Below are positions 1 to 10,300 of a stretch of 46,369 nt of DNA, piece after piece (within the stretch, counting starts at the first letter, position 1; every line of letters starts with the position of its first letter). Origin of the DNA: Bradyrhizobium sp. (GTDB taxonomy: Bacteria; Pseudomonadota; Alphaproteobacteria; Rhizobiales; Xanthobacteraceae); contig JAUXWH010000185.1 in the NCBI GenBank assembly GCA_030681365.1, positions 1 to 46,369 on the forward strand, written 5' to 3'. The notes below the pieces were generated by a model, which was not told the origin of the DNA, did not search any database, and saw only the letters and a program-made list of their open reading frames with translations. The translations under genes were made by a program, and so were the position numbers.

Positions 1-128
1 TTACCCTCGAACGAAACGGCTTCATCCGACGTCAACCCGGCGTCCCCAGAAGCATCGTAATCCTTGTTCCGCCCGAAAGCTTGCCGATCCTCGAATGGCT
101 CGGTATCAAAACGTCAAAATCACTGTGA
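1..128 (+). CDS. LexA-type winged-helix protein, C-terminal end (partial)
   Basis: An open frame enters from the left edge (first full codon at base 3) and stops with TGA at 126-128. It reads about 41 residues. The stretch LERNGFIRRQPGVPRSI matches the end of the LexA DNA-binding domain (typical form: [20 protein letters not shown]), which is the recognition wing and following strand. Only a short tail follows, ending LGIKTSKSL, so the LexA S24 autoprotease domain is absent. This would be a short LexA-DNA-binding-only protein, a type common in rhizobia, probably a transcription regulator. It converges on the collar-protein gene and ends eight bases before that gene's canonical stop. The start is outside the window. 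Family assignment is by motif only. Confidence 0.55.
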   Translation, partial: TLERNGFIRRQPGVPRSIVILVPPESLPILEWLGIKTSKSL

Positions 129-641
129 TGAACCACTAGGTGGGGCTCGGGAATATGCCGAACAGCGAAATGATGAACTCGACGCAGAGAAACGGCTGAA
201 GGTTGGTGTGGGGCTGGTTGCCCCCAACGCCGGTGCGGCCTGAGCGTTGAGATCGGTGTCCGTCGGGTCCTGAATGTATGGCAACGCCCCACCGCCGATC
301 TGCGCCACGATCTTGCCTGACGGATTGACATCCTGGCCTATATCGGTCGACCCGATCATGGGGTGAGTATGCGCCGCCATCTGCGCCACGGTCAGCGTAA
401 CTTCTTCGGTGCCGCCGTTCGAGGCGAGAACAAAGCCATTACCCTGGTGGATTGGCAGTCGGCCGCGTAGATCGGGAAGGCCGAATGTGCTCTGGCCATC
501 GCCGCCATAGCTGGTGCCGATTAGCTGGAACAAGACTTCATTTTCAGAGATCGGCAAAAGCTCTCCGTCGCAAAACTTCCAGCCGACCGGAGCGAAATTG
601 CCGGCAAACATGCGAATCTCGCCCACATAAGGCTGTGCCAT
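120..641 (-). CDS. Phage tail collar-domain (microcystin-dependent, MdpB-like) protein, frameshifted near its C-terminus
   Basis: The N-terminus MAQPYVGEIRMFAGNFAP and the segments YGGDGQSTFGLPDLRGR and AHTHPM are hallmarks of the tail-collar / microcystin-dependent protein family, structural proteins related to phage short-tail-fibre collars. The start has a GGAG eight bases upstream and lies 12 bases after the stop of the sister gene, so the two form an operon. The as-read frame ends in a low-complexity tail and stops at 120. In the -1 frame, the family's usual ending (NQPHTNLQPFLCVEF, then GIFPSPT) is intact and stops at 136-138. One extra G in the five-G tract at 221-225 would restore it. 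This is therefore a sequencing error, a slippery tract or a recent mutation. The family call is firm; the state of the gene is not. Confidence 0.8.
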   Translation of the reverse strand: MAQPYVGEIRMFAGNFAPVGWKFCDGELLPISENEVLFQLIGTSYGGDGQSTFGLPDLRGRLPIHQGNGFVLASNGGTEEVTLTVAQMAAHTHPMIGSTDIGQDVNPSGKIVAQIGGGALPYIQDPTDTDLNAQAAPALGATSPTPTFSRFSASSSSFRCSAYSRAPPSGSSQ

Positions 642-653
642 CGAGATGCTCCG

Positions 654-1157
654 TTAGTTCCGCGATGGGAAGATACCCTGCAAGGCGATGCAGAAGCTGA
701 GGGTCAGAAACGGTTGCATGTTGTTATGCGCCTGAGATCCGCCGACGGTCGTTATGGTCGTGGGACTTAGCGCCGTCACCTGCGCCACGTTCGCGTAAAG
801 GCGGCCGGGAACGACACCTAGCACGCTGTTCGCGCCGGTCGCCGAATTGCCGGTATTCCCGCTTCCCTTCGCTGGATGCGTATGCGTGGGCAATTCCGCC
901 GCGGTCAGCGTATGCGATTGCTCGCCGCCTCTTTCGCCGAGAAAATGACCCTGACCGCCCGTGTGGTTAGGTACCCGCCCGCGCAGATCGGGTAGCGCGA
1001 AAGTCGCCCGTCCATCTCCGCCATAGCGGGTGCCGAGCAGCGAGAACAGCGCCTGATTCTGGTTGATGGGCATGATCTGCCCACCGCAAAGTGCCCATCC
1101 CTTCGGCGCGAAGCCGAACGACATCATCCTGATTTCTGAGAGAAACGGTTCAGCCAT
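654..1157 (-). CDS. Phage tail collar-domain (microcystin-dependent, MdpB-like) protein
   Basis: A full-length 167-residue member of the tail-collar / microcystin-dependent family. It opens MAEPFLSEIRMMSFGFAP, has GWALCGGQIMPINQNQALF, the conserved YGGDGRATFALPDLRGRVP, a central THTHP, and the standard end AHNNMQPFLTLSFCIAL then GIFPS. It is paralogous to the next gene downstream. These proteins resemble phage T4 short-tail-fibre collar domains and usually occur as two or three tandem genes; their cellular role is not settled. The start is preceded by the G-rich stretch GGGGGTG three bases before ATG. It lies downstream of the giant repeat-protein gene on the same strand with a 164-base gap, so co-transcription is possible. 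Confidence 0.9.
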   Translation of the reverse strand: MAEPFLSEIRMMSFGFAPKGWALCGGQIMPINQNQALFSLLGTRYGGDGRATFALPDLRGRVPNHTGGQGHFLGERGGEQSHTLTAAELPTHTHPAKGSGNTGNSATGANSVLGVVPGRLYANVAQVTALSPTTITTVGGSQAHNNMQPFLTLSFCIALQGIFPSRN

Positions 1158-1321
1158 GACACCCCCGCTCTACCTGTGGTTGGCATTATGCCGAAATACA
1201 TCGGGAAGTCGATATGATTCTGCCGAAAACGACGTCGGTTGCACGAATATAATGACACCCCCGATAGGTGTGCCGGTCTCCGGATCGAAAACCATGCCAC
1301 TTCAAAGCAAACGTGCCGCTG

Positions 1322-4300
1322 CTACGTCAGCAAGCCGACATGAAGATGCGCCAGATGAACGCCGTGATTGTCGATCAGGACGTCGACGGCATCGCCCGCG
1401 TTCAAGCCGTCGAGCCGCGCGACATCGACCCAGTTCGGAGCTTTTTCCAGAGCGCCGGTGTTGACCTGGAGGATCGCAAAAGTCCCCCCGGCGTCTTCCA
1501 CTGCGCGAACCACCATCGAATCGTGCTTTACGTGGAACGCCGGCGTCAGCGCGGAAAAATCGAACCTGTCGCCCTCGGCGAAGCTGTAGTCGGCGACATG
1601 CGTGAGCGGAGCAGAGGCGCTGGCCGGGACATTTGCGAACACGAAATTGTCGGCGCCGGCCAGGCCGACGAGAATATTGCCGCCCTGACCGGCGTTCAGG
1701 GTGTCGTTGCCGGCGCTGCCATGGATCACGGGCAGCAGAGGTGCCTGCGCCTGGACGACGTTGATCGGCGCCTGCGACTGCACGACGTTAGTCAGCGGCA
1801 GATCGGCCGCGTCGGGCAACCGGCGCTCGCCATCGACGAGGCCAATATACATCAAGTGGTGCGCATCGTCCGCTGCGGTCAGGTCGGGCAGTCCGAGTTC
1901 ATGGCCCATTTCATGCATTACGGCGGTCAACAGGTCGAGGTGACCCGCCGCTGAGTTGGCAGGGTTGGTGAAGAGGTGGGTTCCGCCGGCGTTCGCTGCG
2001 AAGTTGAACTCGAAATTGTCGTTCGGCGTGGCATCGACAAACCACCCGTGGCCCGCTGCATCGATATCGATGACGATCTGGCCGGCTCTCTCCACTCCTA
2101 TGACCCTACCTGCGAGATCCGCGACGGTGAAGGTGATGGCCGAGAGCGCCGCAAGTTGCGCAGCGGTTGCGCCGGCATCCGCCCATTTCGCGATCGCCGC
2201 CGCAACGACGGAGTTGAGTTGGCTCTGGGTCAGCTGGGTTACGCCGGGCGTCGGCGTCGAGGCCTGGATGCCGCCGTCAGCGGCGAGGAGAGGTGCATCG
2301 TCGACAATCATGGCTCGGGCAAAGCTGCCGTTCGCAGTAGCGCTGTTGCCGACATCCAGCACGACCGATTCGTCGAATTCGGTTGCATCATTGTCGACGG
2401 TGGGATCAACGGTGATAATCGCCGTTGCACTGCCGGCTGCGAACGTCACGGTCCCCAGTCCGGTGCCGGCCGTGAAAGTGGTGGCGCCGGTAACGGTGAA
2501 ATCGGATACCGCGCTCGCGGCACCGGTGATAGCAAAGTTCGCGACCAGCGACGAGGCCGTGCTGCCGCTACGCGTAAGGGTGAAAACAAGGTTTGTTGCG
2601 CCGTCTTCGAGTACCGAAGGCGTCGAAACGGACACGGTAATGAAGGTTGGGGACGCATTGCCGCTGAATGTACCGGTAGCGACGGAGGCGCTCGCGGGGT
2701 CGACTTCATTATTTCGGGCATTCAGATAGGCGACGACGGCCGCGGTGTCGGTTGCACCTCCCACATAGCCGTCAAGATTGATATTGTCGCTAAAGCGCTG
2801 CCTGACGCGAATATCCCCGCCCGCACCCAGCGAACCGCCCAGCGAATGGGTAATAGTGTTGGCCAGCGCGCCGGCGCCGCCGATGTTCAGGTCGAGGAAC
2901 GAGCCCGCGCCGGATGGATCGGCAACGCCCGATGACGCCTCGATTGCTCTGGTAGCATTGCTGACGCCATCGATCGGGATATCGATGTTGTTTCCGGTGA
3001 TCGTCGCCCGCGTCGTGGCGGGGCCGTCCTGACCCTGCTGGATGATGATCGCGCGCTGCGACCCGCCATAGCTGATCGTATTGTTGGTGATCGCCGTGTT
3101 GATAACGCCGCCGCCGGCGTTGAAGACGAGGACTCCGTCGGCGGTCAGATTGTTGCCGACGGTGATGGTGTTGCCGTGGATGCGGGCGTCGAAAACGTAG
3201 CCGGTGTCGAACGCCGACCCGAGCAAGCCGATAACCACGAAGTCGCCTGCCGCCACGCTGCTCAGCGTGTTGCCGGTCGCCTCGAGGTCGACGCGGCTGT
3301 TATCGCCCGCACTCACCGAAAGCTGGTCGTTGTTGCCGCTCGACGTGCTGCCGTTGACGCGCAGGTTCATCGTTGCCGCGTCGAACGCGTCGGCCACGAT
3401 GCCGCCGCTGAAATTGTTAGTGGACGAGGTCCCGTCGATGTTGATGTTCGCCACCGTCGTGCCGCGAATGCCGAACAGGTAACCACTACCCTGGTCGCTG
3501 TTCGTCGCGCTGCCGCCGGAGATGGTCAGATCGAGATTTCCGGACGTCGTCTGCAGATTGAGATTGTCGTCGAAGCTGCTGTTGATCGTCGTATTGATGA
3601 TCGAACTCGTTCCCGACATGTTGTAGAAATGAATGCCGTCCTCATCGGCGGCGTTCCCGACGTTCTCAATGCTGGAGTTGAGCAGGTTGAAATTGGCAAC
3701 AGTGTTGCCGTTGATACCCTGCTCCGCGCCGCCGTTGATGTTGACGTTGTCGATGGTGACGGTAGTCACGTTCTGCAGGTGGATTGCCGCATTGGTGTCA
3801 AGGTTATCGCCGGTCGACAGACCGCCGTTGGTGGCGTCGAGGTCCGTCGTTCCCGCGTTGGTGAAGTTCATGTTGTTGAGCGAGACGTTGCTGGTGTTGA
3901 TCAGGCTCGCGCCGCGGCCGGTGGTGTTCTGAATGGTGCCGCCGGAGCCGTCCGTAGTGCCCGTGCCGGTGACGGTCAATCCGCCGCTTGAGCCGGTGTT
4001 GTTGAGGATGATGCCGCTGACCGGGTCCGCGGCGGCGGTGTTGTTGCCGGACGAGATGCTCTGAAAGGTCAGGTTGCTGGCGCCGATCGTGGTGTTGACG
4101 ACGTTGAGCGCGGTGGCGCTGCTCGAGTTGATGGAGTTGCCGGTGCCCTGGACGTTGACCGTGCCGCCGCCGGTGGCGTTGAAGCCGGTGCCGGTGGACG
4201 TGGTGATATCGAGGCCGTTGCCGCCGGCGTTGAAGTTGATGGTGGCGCCGGTATTGCCGGTGAGGTCGACGCCGTTGCCGGCGCCGGTGTCGAGCGTGGT

Positions 4301-7300
4301 CTGGCCGGTGAAGTTGATGGTGCCGCCGGTGTTGGCGTCGATGTCGATGCCGCCGGCGCCGCCGCTGGCGCTGATGGCGCCGGAGAAGGTGACGGTGCCG
4401 CCGGTGCGGCCGGTGATCTCGACGACGTCGCCGCCGGCGCTATTCTTCGTCACCGAAGCGGCGACCGAGATGTTGCCGTCGCCGCCGGCGATGTCGACGG
4501 CGTTGCCGGCGGGATCGTTGGTCGACCCGATTGAGCCGGCGGAGACGGTGATGGCGTTGGTATTGCCGGCGATATTGAGTCCGGAGGCGGCGACGCCGTC
4601 GATATCGACGCTGGAGAAGGTCACGGTGCCGTTGGCGCCGCTGAGCTCGATGCCGTCATTGCCGGCGTTGTCAATGACCGTGGTGCCGAAGCTGAAATTG
4701 GTGCTGGAGCCGCCTTCGATCCGTATGCCGTCGGATGCTCCGCCGCTGGTGCCGGCGATGGTGACGTTGCCGCCGGAGAAACTGTTGCCGTCGACATTGT
4801 TGAGGCTGATGGCGGTATTGGCCACCGTGCCGGTGGCGCCGAGAGAACCGAACGTCACGCCGCTGGCGCCGACCGAAACGCCGCTCCAGCCGAGAACCTG
4901 GCCGGTGGTTGAGGTGACGCTGTTGCCGGCGCCGGTGATATTGATGGTGCCGCCGGTGGCGCTGAAGCCGGTGGCGGTGGTGGTGTCGATATCGAGGCCG
5001 CCACCCGTAAAGCTGACGGTGCCGGCATTGTTGAGACTGACGGCGGTGTGGGTGCCGGTGCTGACGACCTTGGAGGCGCCCGAGAAGGTATAGCTGCCGG
5101 TGTTGCCGTTGATGTCGATACCGGTCGTCGCCGAATTGGTGATGTTGAGGTTGCCGCTGACGTTGAAATTGCCGGTGAGGCCGCCGGCCAGCTGGATGCC
5201 CTGCGCGCCGCCGCTCGAGCTGACGGACTCCAGGGTCACGGTCAGCGCGCCGCCCTGGTCGATGTCGACCGCCTGGCCGGCGCCGGAGATCGCCACGCGT
5301 TCGACGGTCAGCGCGCCGACGGAATTGTTGCCGTCGTCGAGGCCAGTGGTGTTGGCGGCCGTGGTGATGTTGACGCCCTTGATGGTGTTGTTGGCGGCGA
5401 TATCGATGCCCTGGTCGCCATTGGTGGTGACGTTGATGGTCGGCCGCGCGCCGGCGTTCGGGATGGTGATCGTCTCGAGGGTAACGGGATTCTGGAACTG
5501 CAGCGTCTCGCCCGCGCCGTAGAGCTGCTGGCCGTCCTGGAGGTTGAGGCCATCGCCGGAATAGGTGCCGGTGCCGGTGCGCAGCACGATATAGTCGTTG
5601 ACGCCGGGGCCGGCCGAGGCATTGAACGCCGCGATCGAGTGGAACGGGTCGGCTGATGTGCCGGCGCCGTTGCCGGGGCCGGAATTGGTGTTGTCGATGA
5701 ACCAGACCTGCGGCACCACGCCGATATGAACGGTGTCGCTGTCGCTTAGCGGGCCAGGGTTGCCGGTGAGACCCAGGTCGTTGGTCACGACGACGAGGTC
5801 GTCCTGCCCGAGATAGCCGTCGGTGCTGCGGTAGGTCACGTTGTTGGCGAGCGTGGCGTTGATGGCGTCGACGCTGCCGGACAGCGTCAGGCTGGCGCTG
5901 CCGTTGGCGCCGGCGCTGATGCTGGCGCCGCCGGCCAGCGTCACGGTCAACGTGCCGTGCGCGACCGTGAGCTGGGTGGTGATGATGCCGGATCCGGAAT
6001 CGACGTCGGTGACGGAAATTCCCGAAATCGGCGTGTTGGTGTTGGAAAAGGCGGTCGGCACCGCGTTGTCTGCCGGGACGGTGTTGACCGGCGCGTCATT
6101 GTTGGCCACCACGGTGAGGCTGGCCGTCGCCGAGCCGATGTTGCTCGCCGCCTCGCCGTCATTGGCCTCGATGGTGAAGGAGCGCTGTGTGGCGGAGGGA
6201 TTTTCTGCCGCATTGCTGAACTGCACGAGGCGGAGCGCGGCCTGGTAGTCGGCGACCGAGTCGACGGCGCTGAAGTTGACGGTGTGGGCGACGTTGTCGA
6301 CCTCGAAGTGGACGCCGCTGGCGAGGTTGCCGCTGGCGCCCTGGCCCTCCACGCTGAGCACGTCGCCGGCCTGCGCATTGGTCAGGGTGACGACCGCGCC
6401 GGACATCGTGGTGTTGTCGATATCGGTCAGCGTCAGGCTGCCGGCGATGCTGACCGCGGCGCCGTTCTCGGTGAAGGTGGCGCCGGCCCCCGCCGTGACC
6501 ACCGGCGCATCGTTGGCGCCGCTGACGGTGACCTGGAACGTGGCGCTGGAGGCGTCGACACCGTCGCCGTGCAGGGTATAGGGCACGTCGATGGTAGCGG
6601 TCTGACCTTGCTGCAGGCGCTGGAAGTCGGCGCCGAGCGCGATCTGGATTTGCGATCCGCCGATCACGGTCACGGTGACGTCGCCGCCGTCGATCCCGGT
6701 GCCGGCCGGGCCGCTCGCGGTCGCCGTTCCCGGGGTGACGGTGATCGTGTTGAGCGCGCCATGGTCCTTGTCGAGGGTGTCGTTGCCGAGCACCGACGGG
6801 AAGGTGGTCGCGGCGTCGTTCTCCGACATGGTGGCGGTGTCGTTGACCGCGACCGGCAGATCGTTGACGCCGTTGACGGTGATGACGAGGTTCGCCGTCG
6901 AGGTCTCGGCGCCATTGCCGGTCAGAGTGTAGGGAATCGTGATGGTCGCGGTTTCGCTGCCGGTCAGTTGCTGGAAATCGGGTCCCAGCGTCACCTTGAT
7001 CTCGGTGTTGCCGTTGACCAGTTCGACGGTGACGTCAGCGGCATCGATGCTGGTGCCGCCCGGGCCGGTCGCGGTGACGATGCCGGTGCTGATGGTGTTG
7101 AGCGCGCCGGTGTCGGGATCTGAGGCGTCGTTGGCGAGCACGCTGAAGGTCGACGGCGCGGCGTCCTCGGTGACGGTTCTGACATCGGCGACCGCCTGCG
7201 GCAGGTCGTCGGCGCCGGTGATGGTGATGGTGAGCGTCGCGGTGTCCGATGCTCCGCCGCTGTCATTGATGGTGTAGTTGAAGACGTCGAGGATCGCCGG

Positions 7301-10300
7301 GCTCACCGACGTCAGCCCCTGCACGGTGGCGTTGTTGTTGTCGAGCGCGTAGCTGTAGGAGCCGTTGGCGTTCAAGGTCAGCTTGCCGTAGGTGCCCTGC
7401 AGCGCGGTGCCGACCACGCCGGTGGTGACGGGGGTGCTCTCGGGGCCGGTCTTCACCGCGACTACCGTCAACCCCGCGGGGCCGTCCTGCGCGTCGGTAT
7501 CGGCGCCGCCCACGTCGGTGATGACGTTGCCGCTCGGGTTGCTGCCCGCCACGGCATTATTGATACCGCCGGCCTCGGTCGCCGCAGCCGCGTCGTCATT
7601 CGCCACCGGCGCGCTGTTGGCCGTGACGGTAATGGTCGTGGTGGCGATGGCGCTGTTGGCGGTGCCGTCGCTGACCGTCACCGTGACGACGCGCGGCGTG
7701 AGATCCGGGGTGGTGCCGCTGTTGGCGAATACGACCTGCTTGAGCGCCGCCTCGAAGTCCGTCGCGCTGGCCGGGCCGGTCAGCGTCACCGTGATCTGGT
7801 CGGGCACCGTAGTCGTGACGATGTTCGCGGTGATGCCGCCCGGCAGCGCGCCCGATATCGCCAGCACGTCGTCGGTCTGGGCGTTGGTCAGGACCACCGT
7901 GGCTGAAGCCAGCGTGGCGTTGTCGGCATCGGTGACGGTGGCCGTGCCGGCGGCGATCGCAATGAAGGATCCGCTCGAGACGTAGTTCGTCGCAAAGTCC
8001 ACCGGGCCGCCGCCGCCGTCGAGATCGACGACGGGCGCGTCGTTGTTGGCGATGACCTGGATGGAGGCGATGGCGACGTTGCTGTCGTTGGCGCCGTCAT
8101 TGACGACCACCGCAATGCTGCGATTGCCGGCCACGGGATTGTCGGTTCCGTTTGAAAACTCGATCTGACGCAGCGCAGCCGCGTATTCGGCGAGCGTTCC
8201 GGCGCCGCTCAGGGTCAGCACCCCGGTCGCCGGGTTGTAGATCGATGCGATGATGCTGCCGGGCAGCGCGCCGTTGGCCGCCAACAGGTCGCCGGGCTGG
8301 TGATTGGTGATGGCAATCGTGACCAATGCGATGGTGTCCGGCGCGACCGCATCAATGATGCTGGCATCGGTATCGGCGATCGGAACCGCCGCGCCGCCCT
8401 CGGTGAAACTGGCGCTGTAGCCGGTGCCGCCAGCGCTATCGTCGAGATCCAGCGCGGGCGCTCCGGCGACCGGCGCCGCGGTCACCAGGATCGAGACCGC
8501 ATCGACGTCCTCCTCGCTGGTCGCGTTGCCGGTATCGGGCTGGCCGACGGTGCTGGGATCGTCGCCGGTATGGCCGCCGTCATTGGTGGTGATCGTGAGG
8601 GTGTCGGAACCGGGCGCGCCGGGGTGGTAGACAATGTTGCCAACGGCGGCGAGCGTGGTGTTGATCTGCGCAACGGAGCCGGTGAGCGTGACGGTGTCGG
8701 TGTTGCTGCCGCTCACGGCGGCGCCGCCGGCGGAGAGCACCGTAAGCGTCCCGTTGGTGACGTGGAGGACGGTGGTCACCGTATTGCCGCCGGAATCGAC
8801 ATCGCTGACCGACAGCCCGGTGATGATGAGGTCGTTGGCTGTATCGGTCAACTGCAGCGCGGCCGGCGCGGTGTTGACCGGCGCGTCGTTGACCGCGGTG
8901 ACGTTGACGGTCTGGGTGACGCTGTTGGATAGCTCGCCGCCACTACCGGTGTTGCCGCCGTCATGGAAGGCGAAGGTCACGCTGCGCGGGCCGGAGGCCG
9001 GAGTCTCGGCCGTGTTCTGCAATCCGAACGCCCTTGCCAGCAGGTTGACCACCGCCGGCGTGGCGATCGCGGTCAGGTTGGTGACCGAGACCGAGCCGGT
9101 GCCGAGGCCGCTGATGGTGCCGACGAGATCGCCATTATGGAGCAGCGACGTGCCGCTGACGGCGAAGGCCGACGATGTCAGCAGCACGATCTGGTCGCCG
9201 GTCGGGACGGGGGGCGTGATTTCAACGGTAAAACTGCCGAGAGCGAAATTGAGCGGCGCATCGGGATCGACCACCGTGCCGCTCGCCAGCATCGCGGTGG
9301 CGGTAGCTGCGTTCTCGATGTAGCCCACGGCCGGCGGGGCATCCGGCTGCAGGTCGGGCTGGCTGTTGACCGCCGCGACCTGGATCGTCGCGGTGGCCGG
9401 GCTGCTGCTGCTGTTGCCGTCGCTGGTGGTGATGGTGACGGTGCGATCGAGCGTCGACGGATTGGTGCTGCTGTTGGCATAGGTTACCGATTGCAGCACG
9501 GTCTGATATTGCGCGACGGTGGCGTTGCCGCTCAGGGAGAGCGTGCCGGTTGTCGGATTGAACGAGCCGGTGATGCCGAACTGCGAGGTGAAGGCCAGTG
9601 TGTCCTGGCCGTCGGCATAGTTTCCGGTGATCTGCACGGTCGCGGAGATCAGATTGGTGCTGTCGGCATCGGACACCGTGACGAGCCCGTCGATCGCCGT
9701 TGCCGCATCGCCTTCGGTGTAGCTCAGCGTGTGGCCGGCGACCACCACCGGCGCATCGTCGACCGCCGACACGATGATGGTGTCGGTGACGGGCGTGCTG
9801 GTCGCCACGCCGTCGGTCGCCGTGATCGTCAGCGTGCGCGAAAGCGTGGACGGATCATTGCTGGTGTTGAAGTATGTAATCGCGCGCAGCGCGGCCTCGT
9901 AACTGGCGCGGGTGTCGGTTCCGGACAGCGTCATCGTGCCGCTCGGAGCGTCGAACACACCGGTGATGTTGGGTGTGTCGACGAAGGCGAGGATGTCCTG
10001 CCCGTTGACGTAATTGCCGGTGATCTGGACCACCGCGCCGGTAATGTCAGCGTTGTCGAGGTCGATCAGCGTCAGCGCCGGGTCGATCGCGGTCGCGGCC
10101 TGGTTCTCGGTGTAAACGAGAACGTGGTTGGCTCCGATCGACGGCGCGTCATTCACCGGCGTCACATTGATGGTGTCGATCGCGCCGCCTTCGACGGTGC
10201 CGTCATTGGCCTTGAAGGTCACATCCCGTTGCGCCGCCGAAGGATTGTCGCTGGTGTTGGTATAGGTGACGGTGCGCAACGCGGCCTGGTAGTTGGCGAC

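Noticed and set aside
654..1157. Prophage remnant at the left end
   Set aside because: Collar-domain proteins of this family are common chromosomal genes; no integrase, terminase, capsid or lysis genes are in the window.
1268..1954. Many open frames on the plus strand through the giant gene (for example 1268-1954, 4074-5093, 5957-7123, 8963-10582)
   Set aside because: They are mirror frames of a GC-rich repetitive gene, have low-complexity Val/Pro/Ala or Gly/Arg/Asp content, and match no family.
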